The position numbers were made by a program, and so were the translations under genes. Source: Serinicoccus profundi (lineage in GTDB: Bacteria > Actinomycetota > Actinomycetes > Actinomycetales > Dermatophilaceae). Taken from it: a stretch of 64,000 bases of DNA. This document shows, piece after piece, positions 34,953-41,998 of this stretch; position 1 is the first letter of the stretch, and the number at the start of each line of letters is the position of its first letter. The notes beneath the pieces were generated by a model. The model was not told the origin of the DNA, searched no databases, and was given only the letters and a program-made list of their open reading frames with translations. The stretch lies in contig NZ_CP042862.1 in assembly GCF_008001015.1 (NCBI RefSeq), forward strand, positions 1,364,001 to 1,428,000. The letters run 5' to 3'.

Positions 34953-35155
34953 CCATCGCTGACCTGATGACGGCCTGCGGGCTGCGGGCAGGTCCCGCCG
35001 GTGTCGAGGAGCGTGCCGTGGCCTACTGGGTGCAGCCGGTGTGGGTGACCCTGGAGGGCGTCACCGGGCGCACCTTCCGAGACCGGGACGTGGAGCACCA
35101 CCCAGGCGACCACCGGGCGGTCGCGCTCGCCCGAGCGGCGCTCTGGGCGAAGTAG
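34946..35155 (+). CDS. Small hypothetical protein
   Basis: A 69-residue frame (MVTIADLMTACGLRAG... to AVALARAALWAK) overlapping the previous stop by 7 bp. It could be a coupled small gene or, given the other indels here, the displaced C-terminus of the pRiA4b-like protein. No domain recognised. Confidence 0.35.
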   Translation: MVTIADLMTACGLRAGPAGVEERAVAYWVQPVWVTLEGVTGRTFRDRDVEHHPGDHRAVALARAALWAK

Positions 35156-35192
35156 GCGGCCTTCCTCGGCGCGGTGTCGTCGACAGGGTTGG

Positions 35193-35585
35193 TCACGACA
35201 CCGTCAGGATCGACACTCCGGAGGGCGCAGCCCGGACCAGTCGCTGGTCGGCGGTCAGCAGCGTGGCCCTCAGGGCCCGGCACAGCACCACGTAGCGCGC
35301 GTCGCTGACGCGCAGCGACCGCCGCAGCGCCCAGATGTCGGGGAGCAGTTGCTCGACGGAGGCTCGAGCGCAGGGCAGTCGCTGCCAGGCGACGAGGGCG
35401 TCGTCGCCCTCCTCGGGAGTGATGAGGTCTGCGCGCTCGAGCCTGGCCAGGGCGGAGAGCACCTCGGTGTCGACCAGATCCGGTGCGAAGAGCTCGCGAC
35501 CTTCCAGCTCACGAAGCGTCGCCGCGCGCAGGTGACCCGGGACGACGGCGTTGACCGCGGCGCTGGCGTCGAGGACCAGCCTCAC
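35193..35585 (-). CDS. vapC: PIN-domain toxin (VapC/FitB-like)
   Basis: A 130-residue PIN-domain ribonuclease. The catalytic acids are visible in VLDASAAVNAV (Asp6), DTEVLSAL, SDARYV and LTADQRL. GTG 35585 overlaps the antitoxin stop by 4 bp. Likely an RNase inhibited by the RHH partner. The family's length (about 130 aa) is normal. Confidence 0.8.
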   Translation of the reverse strand: MRLVLDASAAVNAVVPGHLRAATLRELEGRELFAPDLVDTEVLSALARLERADLITPEEGDDALVAWQRLPCARASVEQLLPDIWALRRSLRVSDARYVVLCRALRATLLTADQRLVRAAPSGVSILTVS

Positions 35586-35863
35586 GGACGCGTCGAGGCG
35601 GTGCCGGGCGCGTCCATGTGGCTTCGCTCATCCGGGTCGTAGTCCACCCGCACCTCGTCGAGGGTGCTGACGACGTCGAGGTGGCGACGCGGGGTGGGGT
35701 CAGCCCGCTGCGCGGCCACCCACTCCTCGACGGTCGGGCGGGAGAGATCGCGGCGCAGCAGCCGGACGACATACTCCGACATGCTCACGCTCTGGGCCCG
35801 CGCGCGCTCGGAGAGCGCGCGATGGAGCTCGTCGGGGAGGTTCTTGACCTGAAGCATGCTCAT
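35582..35863 (-). CDS. vapB: FitA-like ribbon-helix-helix antitoxin (VapB)
   Basis: A 93-residue protein: LQVKNLPDELHRALSERAR is the FitA-type ribbon-helix-helix, and the acidic tail (VVSTLDEVRVDYDPDERSHM) would bind the toxin. The ATG at 35863 lies 6 nt after TACGGT, so it is probably leaderless. The region just upstream has repeated CATGAC/GTCATG words, a likely operator. Confidence 0.75.
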   Translation of the reverse strand: MSMLQVKNLPDELHRALSERARAQSVSMSEYVVRLLRRDLSRPTVEEWVAAQRADPTPRRHLDVVSTLDEVRVDYDPDERSHMDAPGTASTRP

Positions 35864-35885
35864 GTCATGACCGTAGCATGACGAA
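35864..35885 (-). promoter_or_regulatory. Leaderless promoter with repeated CATGAC/GTCATG words
   Basis: On the minus strand TACGGT (35870-35875) is 6 nt from the antitoxin ATG. GTCATG occurs on both sides of it and CATGAC directly after it, giving overlapping inverted and direct repeats suited to antitoxin binding. Confidence 0.4.
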
Positions 35886-35988
35886 GCGGATCGGGTCGGT
35901 GCTGAACCGCGACCGAGGGGGATGACGCTGTTCGTCGTCCGCTCGTGCAGCCTCGTGCCTCATCGGCCCCGTGGGTGATGATGGCCCG

Positions 35989-37368
35989 GTGGATCCACAC
36001 GAACTCCTCATCCGCCATGCTGTCGCCTGGGCCGACAAGCGCAAGCAGCCGCTGGACCCGGACCTGCTCGGGACGGTCCTGCAGCTGCGCGACGTCCACG
36101 ACGCGACCGCGCCGCAGGAGTGGCCGACGGGCAGCGCCGAGCACCTGATGCTCGTCCGCTGGCCCTCGCACGGTCCCTCCGGTGTGCCCGACGTCGGCCG
36201 GCTGGTCGAGACGCTGGACAGCTTCTGGCGGTTCCTGCGGGGCACCGGCCGGATGGCGACCTCCTCGGCCGACCCGCGGGAGCTGGCGAAGGAGGCGCGG
36301 CGTGCGGCGCCGCGCATGCCCGACGCCTGCGCCGACCCGACGCGGCACGGGGCGGCCAAGTCGCTGACGGAGTTCGGCGAGAGCATGGGGATGTCGCTGG
36401 ACGGGGCCGGGTCGATGGAGGAGCTCAACGAGCGGATGCAGCAGATCGTCGAGGCGTGGAACGGGCTGCCCGGCGACCAGCGGATAGCCATGTCGCCCTC
36501 GTCGGCGCACCAGGGCAGCGTGCGCGGGATGGCGGCGACCGACCTGATGGCCTCCCTGCTGGAGGACGACGACGATCTCGAGGACGTCTTCGGGCTCGGG
36601 GACGAGGAGGGCAACATCCCCTTCGCCGACATAGCGGAGGTCGCCGCCGACGTGCGGGCCGCGCCGTTCGTGCAGCTGTGCCGGCGCCTGGTCGAGTGGG
36701 TGGGGGACCGGGGCAGGGAGATCACCTACACGGAGGTGTTGCGGCTTGCCCCCGCCCGCGAGGCATACGACGTGCTCGGTCTGGGCGAGTGGGAGCACGA
36801 GGCGGACCGGCTGGCCTACGGCGATCTGGTGCCCGAGCTGCCGCTGGAGTCGCAGGAGCTCTTGGTGGCCGCGGCGCGGAACTCCTTCCGCAGCGCGGCG
36901 GACTGCCGACCGTTGGATCGGCTGTGGACGGCCTGCCTGGAAGCGGAACTGGTGGAGCTGAGCCGTACCCGGGCCTACGCCGACTGGGACGAGCCCTCCT
37001 CGGACGAGGAGTGGCGCCACCTCGGTGTCGTCCTCGCCACGGCTGTGCTGATCCACGCCGACGACATCCACGTCTCGCCGCTGATGGGTGCGCTGCTGCA
37101 CCTGCTCGACCCGGCACGGGAGTCCATGCCGCTGGCGGAGCTCGAGGACTGGTGGTGGCAGAGCCCCCGAAACGTGCTTGCCCTCCTGGGTCATCGGGAC
37201 GAGTCGACGCGCAGGCGGAGCGACAGTTCGCTGCACCGTGCGCTGCACGAGATGGAGGACCTGAGGGTATGGCGCAGGGAGGGTGATGCGCTCCTGCCCA
37301 CCGCGTTCGGCCACGACGTCGCGCTGCTGGCGTCCGCACTGGCCGAGGACGGCGTCATCGACGCCTGA
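35989..37368 (+). CDS. Large hypothetical protein in the accessory island
   Basis: A 459-residue soluble, largely helical, acidic protein of no recognised family. An internal acidic run (LLEDDDDLEDVFGLGDEEG, about residues 190-210) separates two parts. The C-terminal half has regular helices (EWRHLGVVLATAVLIHADDI). GTG 35989 (VDPHELLIRHAVAWAD) follows GATGAT by 6 nt and is preferred over GTG 35971. Such genes often accompany pRiA4b ORF-3-like genes in my recollection, so the two may be linked. Confidence 0.6.
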   Translation: MDPHELLIRHAVAWADKRKQPLDPDLLGTVLQLRDVHDATAPQEWPTGSAEHLMLVRWPSHGPSGVPDVGRLVETLDSFWRFLRGTGRMATSSADPRELAKEARRAAPRMPDACADPTRHGAAKSLTEFGESMGMSLDGAGSMEELNERMQQIVEAWNGLPGDQRIAMSPSSAHQGSVRGMAATDLMASLLEDDDDLEDVFGLGDEEGNIPFADIAEVAADVRAAPFVQLCRRLVEWVGDRGREITYTEVLRLAPAREAYDVLGLGEWEHEADRLAYGDLVPELPLESQELLVAAARNSFRSAADCRPLDRLWTACLEAELVELSRTRAYADWDEPSSDEEWRHLGVVLATAVLIHADDIHVSPLMGALLHLLDPARESMPLAELEDWWWQSPRNVLALLGHRDESTRRRSDSSLHRALHEMEDLRVWRREGDALLPTAFGHDVALLASALAEDGVIDA

Positions 37369-37393
37369 CGCCTGGACACCTCGGCGTCCCGGC

Positions 37394-37461
37394 CTGCGCC
37401 GGAGCGTGGAGGCTCCGGACCGGGCTTCGCCGCGGCGCAGCCGCTGATCGACCTCGCCCCG
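37394..37461 (+). pseudogene. Fossil of a second pRiA4b ORF-3-like gene
   Basis: About 68 bp here match 34404-34475 with roughly ten differences (GCCGGAGCGTGGAGGCTC core, then AGCCGCTG-TCGACCT). It reads APERGGSGPGF-AAAQPLIDLAP, the same protein segment as in the nearby ORF-3-like gene. It has no gene around it and is cut exactly where the sugar phosphorylase fragment begins. Confidence 0.6.
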
Positions 37462-38364
37462 ATCCGGTGTTCAGCCGAGCGCGTCCGGGACCACGGGGGA
37501 GGTGTCTCCCTGGCGCACCAGCCGGACGGGACGAGCACGATCTACGAGCTCAACATCAGCTACCTCGACGCCCTGTGCACCCCGGAGGAGGCGCAGGACG
37601 ACCGGACCTTCGCCCGCAAGGCGGTCGCGGCGCACAACATCCTGCTCTCGGTCGTCGGGGTGCCGGCGATCTACCTCCACTCGCTGGTCGGCAGCCGCTC
37701 CGATGTGGCCGCCGCCGAGGGCAGCGGTATCCCTCGGCGCATCAACCGGGCCGTGCTCGACGCGGACCGGCTCGACATGGAGCTCGCCTCCGACGGACGG
37801 CGTCGACAGGTGCTCGAGGGGATCACCGGGCTGCTCTCGCGACGGCGTGCGGTCGGCGCCTTCTCGCCCTGGTCCCCTCAGGAGGTGCTGGACCTGGACC
37901 CACGGGTCTTCGCCGTGCGACGGGTGTCGGCCGACGGCTCGGCCGTCGTGAGCCTGACCAACGTGACCGACGAGACCCTCACCGTCCCGTTCGGGGGTGC
38001 GACCCGCGACCTGCTCACCGGTGAGCTGTGGCACGACGACGTCGTGCTCGAGGGGTATGCCGTGCGCTGGCTGGCGGAGGGGGTGTCGGTGGCGGGGCAT
38101 ACATTGAGCGTCATGAGCCACGACACCGAGCAGCACGAGACCGAGCAGCGCGACACCGAGCAGGGCGGGACCGTCTCCGAGGGCGGCTCCGGCGCCCTCA
38201 ACCAGGAGACCGCCCAGGGCGGCGCAGACGCGGTCCCCGAGACCCCTGACACCAACGACACCGGCGGTGACGACGCGTCGGCCGAGGAGCGCGACACCGT
38301 CGCTCGCGACCGGGAGGACCCTGACGGCGATGCCGCCCGCGCCGACACGTCGGCCGACCGCTGA
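37462..38364 (+). pseudogene. C-terminal part of a GH13_18 sugar phosphorylase
   Basis: The sequence reads ERVRDHGGGVSLAHQPDG, then YELNISYLDALCTPEEAQ and VVGVPAIYLHSLVGSRSD, typical of the C-terminal half of sucrose/glucosylglycerate phosphorylases. The N-terminal half with the catalytic Asp and Glu is missing: the frame simply begins at the junction with the fossil at about 37461, without a start codon or promoter. A GTG at 37660 could start a short product. After the enzyme end (about residue 210 of the fragment) comes an acidic low-complexity tail with repeated DTEQ words. Confidence 0.65.
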
Positions 38365-38377
38365 GCACCGGCACGCC

Positions 38378-38719
38378 ATGAGCAGGATCTTCACCACCAG
38401 CGTCGCGTCGGTCTACCCGCACTACGTCACCAAGGTCGAGCGCAAGGGCCGCACCGAGGCCGAGGTCCGCGAGGTCATCACCTGGCTGACCGGTTTCGAC
38501 GACGCCGCCCTCGAGCAGCACCTGGCGCAGGAGACGACCTTCGAGGACTTCTTCGCCGCCGCCGAGCTCAACCCCAACGTCGACCAGATCACCGGGTCGG
38601 TGTGCGGCGTCAAGGTCCAGGAGGTCGAGGACCCGCTCATGCAGCAGATCCGCTACCTCGACAAGCTCGTCGACGAGCTGGCCAAGGGCCGACCGATGGC
38701 CAAGGTGCTGCGCTCCTGA
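38378..38719 (+). CDS. DUF2200 family protein
   Basis: A 113-residue protein. [20 protein letters not shown] at the N-terminus and [19 protein letters not shown] match the DUF2200 family. [20 protein letters not shown] follows and the protein ends in a helix. The family has no established function. ATG 38378 fits the family start. Confidence 0.8.
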   Translation: MSRIFTTSVASVYPHYVTKVERKGRTEAEVREVITWLTGFDDAALEQHLAQETTFEDFFAAAELNPNVDQITGSVCGVKVQEVEDPLMQQIRYLDKLVDELAKGRPMAKVLRS

Positions 38720-38733
38720 CCTCCCGCCCCGGC

Positions 38734-38739
38734 TAGGCT
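38734..38739 (+). promoter_or_regulatory. -10 element upstream of the MetX-like gene
   Basis: TAGGCT, identical to the -10 word at 2489, lies about 38 nt before the ATG at 38777. A GACGAGGAG ribosome binding site lies between. Confidence 0.4.
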
Positions 38740-38776
38740 CGTGACCACCGTAACCGCACTCGACGAGGAGTTCGCC

Positions 38777-39847
38777 ATGCCGATCGACAACCCCTTCTAC
38801 ACACCCGAGGTGCAGGGGGCCTACGAGCTCCACAGCCTGGGCCGGTTCGAGCTCGAGGAGGGCGGGGTCATTCCCGACCTCCAGCTCGCGGTCGCGACCT
38901 ATGGCGAGCTCAACGAGGCCCAGGACAACGCGATCCTCATCCCGACCTGGTTCTCCGGCACCCACCAGACGTGGGAGCTGACCTACATCGGTGAGGGCCG
39001 GGCGCTCGACCCCTCGCGCTACTTCATCGTCGTCGTCAACCAGATCGGCAACGGCCTCTCCACCTCGCCGCACAACACCGACGGCGAGATCGCCATGGCG
39101 GGCTTCCCGCACGTGCGCATCGGCGACGACGTCCGCGCCCAGGAGCAGCTGCTCCGTGAGGTCTTCGGCATCGAGCGGCTCGCCCTGGTCGTCGGCGGGT
39201 CGATGGGTGCCCAGCAGACCTGGGAGTGGGCGGTCCGCTTCCCCGACAGGGTGCAGCGGGCGGCGATGATCGCCGGCACGGCGCAGAACACCCCGCACGA
39301 CTACCTCTTCACCCAGACGCTCATCGACGCCATCACCTCCGACCCCGGATGGAACGGCGGCGACTACTCCTCCGCGGCGGAGGTGTCGGCCGGACTGCAT
39401 CGGCACGCCGACATCTGGGCCATCATGGGGCTGTCCACCGAGTTCTGGCGCTCCGAGTTCTGGCGCCAGATCGAGGTGCCGGACCTCACGTGGGACACCT
39501 TCGAGGAGTTCCGCGACCGGTTCCTGCGCCCGACGTTCGGCGCCATGGACCCCAACGCGCTGCTGAGCATGGCGTGGAAGTGGCAGCGCGGCGACGTCGC
39601 CCGCCACACCGGAGGCGACCTCGCCGCCGCCCTCGGGCGCATCACCGCCAAGACCTTCGTCCTGCCCATCGACGAGGACATGTTCTTCCCGCCGCGCGAC
39701 TGCGCCCGCGAGCAGGAGCTCGTGCCCGGCAGCGAGCTGCGGGTCCTGCACTCCATCGCCGGGCACTTCGGGCTCTTCGGCTTCGAGGAGTCCTACCTCG
39801 CCGAGCTGGACGGTCACCTCACCGAGCTGCTCGACACCCGGGTCTGA
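38777..39847 (+). CDS. MetX-like alpha/beta hydrolase (homoserine O-acetyltransferase superfamily)
   Basis: A 356-residue alpha/beta-hydrolase protein. The nucleophile elbow GGSMGAQQTWEWAV, the LIPTWFSGTHQ oxyanion region, PIDEDMFFPP (Asp) and SIAGHFGLFG (His) complete the triad. The order resembles MetX acyltransferases, but the family includes proteins of unknown substrate, and the neighbours give no methionine context. ATG 38777 has a GAGGAG site; a GTG at 38741 is less likely. Confidence 0.7.
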   Translation: MPIDNPFYTPEVQGAYELHSLGRFELEEGGVIPDLQLAVATYGELNEAQDNAILIPTWFSGTHQTWELTYIGEGRALDPSRYFIVVVNQIGNGLSTSPHNTDGEIAMAGFPHVRIGDDVRAQEQLLREVFGIERLALVVGGSMGAQQTWEWAVRFPDRVQRAAMIAGTAQNTPHDYLFTQTLIDAITSDPGWNGGDYSSAAEVSAGLHRHADIWAIMGLSTEFWRSEFWRQIEVPDLTWDTFEEFRDRFLRPTFGAMDPNALLSMAWKWQRGDVARHTGGDLAAALGRITAKTFVLPIDEDMFFPPRDCAREQELVPGSELRVLHSIAGHFGLFGFEESYLAELDGHLTELLDTRV

Positions 39848-40046
39848 CGTATCCGGGCGGGTGGTCGCGGCTCCTTCAGGTATGCCGCCTCCCGCACCCG
39901 GCACCGCCGCACTCCCGATCGAGCGACGCGCGGCATACCGGGCGGTGCTCTGCGGGGCGGCGCAGGGTCGACCGGAAGCCGTGACCGCGGCTTGGCCGAC
40001 CCGTCGTGGACGACGCACGCGCATCGCCCCGTGGCAGCATGAGCCC
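39848..40046. other. Intergenic region without supported gene
   Basis: About 200 bp with no supported open frame or RNA gene. It contains two copies of the octamer GGTATGCC/GGCATACC (39879 and 39932). Confidence 0.4.
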
Positions 40047-40668
40047 ATGGACGAGCGCAGGGGCAGGCTGAGCGACCCGGGCGCTGCCGGGGGAGGACAC
40101 GGCATACCGCGACCTCAAGGTGCGCCGCCGCGCCCTCACCGGGATCCGGCGCTCCCTCTGGCCCCGCCACGTCTCGGCAGAGCGCGTCCAGGGCATGTTC
40201 GCGGTCTTTCGCCTGCGGCGCAGCGTCACGACGTTGATCATCACCAACCAGCGCCTCATCACCCTGGGAGAGGCCCACGTGGGCCTGCCGATCGTCGATG
40301 ACGTGCGCCGCGACGACGTGGTCGAGGTCCACGTGGAGCGGGAGAAGGTCTTCGGCACAGGCGCCGTGACCGCCCGGACCCACGACGGCCCGGTGAGCCT
40401 CGGCACGCTCGACTACTCGCCTGACACCTTCCACTTCTTCGACGAGGTCCTCGCACGCGACGTCGGGCACGGTCTGCCGCTCATCCCGGTCCCGGGCGCC
40501 GATCGCGTCGGGCCCGAGGTGCGGGACGATCCCCTGGACCAGGACCACCCTCTCGTGGCGCAGCTGCGGGGGCTCGCCGACCTGCACCAGCGCGGCGCGC
40601 TCAGTGACGCGGAGTTCGCCGCGGCCAAGGCCCAGGTGCTCGGCGGGAGCCCGGATCGACAGTCCTGA
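40047..40668 (+). pseudogene. PH-SHOCT paralogue with a frameshift near the start
   Basis: Homologous along its whole length to the protein of 20664-21287 (RLRRSVTTLIITNQRLITLG, then VHVEREKVFGTG, and the SHOCT motif LRGLADLHQRGALSDAEFAA). The matching LPGEDTAYRDLK segment lies upstream of the first in-frame GTG (40120). It is reached from ATG 40047 only if one G near 40079 is removed. Either the gene starts at GTG 40120 with a shortened domain, or there is an indel. Confidence 0.6.
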
Positions 40669-40692
40669 CGGCTGCGTCGCGGATCGCCTGGG

Positions 40693-41892
40693 TCAGGGGA
40701 CGAGGCGCCCCTTGAGGAGCGCGCGGAAGTAGATCACCGGCTCGACGTAGCGGTCGAACCACCACAATGCCCGACGAGGAACCGTGAGGTCCACCAGGCT
40801 CGTGGTCGGTGCCTGGCGACCCGACCGGTCGAACTCGGCGAGCAGGAGCCGGCGCCGGTCCACGGTGACGGGGATGATCGTGTAGCCGTCGTAACGTCGG
40901 AGCGGCTGGCCGAGACGGCTACGGGCGATGTTGTCGGCGAGCACCTCCACCTGACGGCGCAGGGCACCGCCCGACGGCCGGGTGCCCAGCGCCGCCACGT
41001 CTCCCAGGCTCCACACACCCTCGGCGGCGCGGTGGGCCAGCGTCTCCGGGTCCACGTCGACCAGACCCTGCGGGTGCTCCCCGGCGAGGGGTCTCAGCCA
41101 CGCAGGGCCTCGGTAGGGCGGGACGACGAACGCCCGCTCGACCTCCTCGAACACTTGCAAGGGGACCCCTGGGCCCTCCACGGCGCCGCTGAGGGTCACG
41201 CTCGAGGCCTCGTGGTCCACCGCGGCGACCTGCGTGGCGTGGTGGATCGTGACGCCCCGCGCGTGCAGGTGGGTCAGGAGCCGGTGGTCGACGAAGGGCA
41301 CGTCCAGGACGCCCGAGTAGGGCGTGACCAGGTGGACGTCGATGTCGCCCAGCACGCCCCGCCGGTGCCACAGGTCGCACGCGAGGAACAGCGGCTTGAG
41401 GGCCGTTCCTCCGCAGGGAGAGGGCTCGGTCGGGATCGTGAAGACCACCCGCCCTCGCGTCATACCGCTGATCGATGCCCACATACCCTCGGCCTGGGTG
41501 TGCAGGTGCGCCGTCGCCGCCCACCCGGCCGACATGGCGGCCTCCAGCCCGGGCACGGCGTCGAGGTCCTCCTCCAGGCCGGGCGCCAGCACCAGGTCGC
41601 GGTAGCCCAGGCGACCCCCGCCGTCCAGCTCGACCTCGCGTGCGTCGGTATGCACCGCGACGGCCCGCCCGCGGATCCACGTGCAGCCCTCGGGGAGCAC
41701 CGCGGCGGCGCTGCGGGTCAGCTCGCGCATCGTGGCCTGCCCGCCGGCCACGTAGTTGAGCAGCGGTCGGAACAGGTGCGGGCGGTCGGGCGCCACCACG
41801 GCGACATCCTTCGCGCCGATCCGCCGGAGCCGCGCGGCCAGCGAGATGCCGGCGTTGCCCGCACCGACGACGACCACGTCGTGTCGTGCCAT
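40693..41892 (-). CDS. FAD-dependent oxidoreductase (sulfide:quinone oxidoreductase/NDH-2-like)
   Basis: A 399-residue two-dinucleotide-binding-domain flavoprotein. HDVVVVGAGNAGISLA is the FAD Rossmann loop; EPSPCGGTALKPLFLACDLW resembles the SQR active-site region, with a single cysteine; VWSLGDVAALGTRPSGGALR is the second FAD motif. The C-terminus (RYVEPVIYFRALLKGR) is a basic amphipathic tail for membrane attachment. Most like SQR-type enzymes, but true SQR uses further cysteines not seen here, so substrate is uncertain. ATG 41892 has a GGAAGGTGG site and a TAGGGT -10 (41919-41924). Confidence 0.65.
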   Translation of the reverse strand: MARHDVVVVGAGNAGISLAARLRRIGAKDVAVVAPDRPHLFRPLLNYVAGGQATMRELTRSAAAVLPEGCTWIRGRAVAVHTDAREVELDGGGRLGYRDLVLAPGLEEDLDAVPGLEAAMSAGWAATAHLHTQAEGMWASISGMTRGRVVFTIPTEPSPCGGTALKPLFLACDLWHRRGVLGDIDVHLVTPYSGVLDVPFVDHRLLTHLHARGVTIHHATQVAAVDHEASSVTLSGAVEGPGVPLQVFEEVERAFVVPPYRGPAWLRPLAGEHPQGLVDVDPETLAHRAAEGVWSLGDVAALGTRPSGGALRRQVEVLADNIARSRLGQPLRRYDGYTIIPVTVDRRRLLLAEFDRSGRQAPTTSLVDLTVPRRALWWFDRYVEPVIYFRALLKGRLVP

Positions 41893-41985
41893 GGATGCCA
41901 CCTTCCGCCGGAAGAGCCACCCTATCGGCGGCGCGGGCCGGGCACCGGGCGAACAGCCCTCAGCGGTGCCCCGCGGAAGATCGCC

Positions 41986-41991
41986 TACGCT
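41986..41991 (+). promoter_or_regulatory. -10 element of the leaderless helicase gene
   Basis: TACGCT lies 7 nt before the ATG at 41999, with no ribosome binding site. It is divergent from the oxidoreductase promoter 60 bp away. Confidence 0.45.
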
Positions 41992-41998
41992 CACCTCG

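Noticed and set aside
38777-39847. Homoserine O-acetyltransferase (metX)
   Set aside because: The fold and triad fit, but there is no methionine gene nearby and many family members act on other substrates; called MetX-like only.
40693-41892. True sulfide:quinone oxidoreductase
   Set aside because: FAD motifs fit the superfamily but only one cysteine of the expected set is seen, so the substrate is left open.
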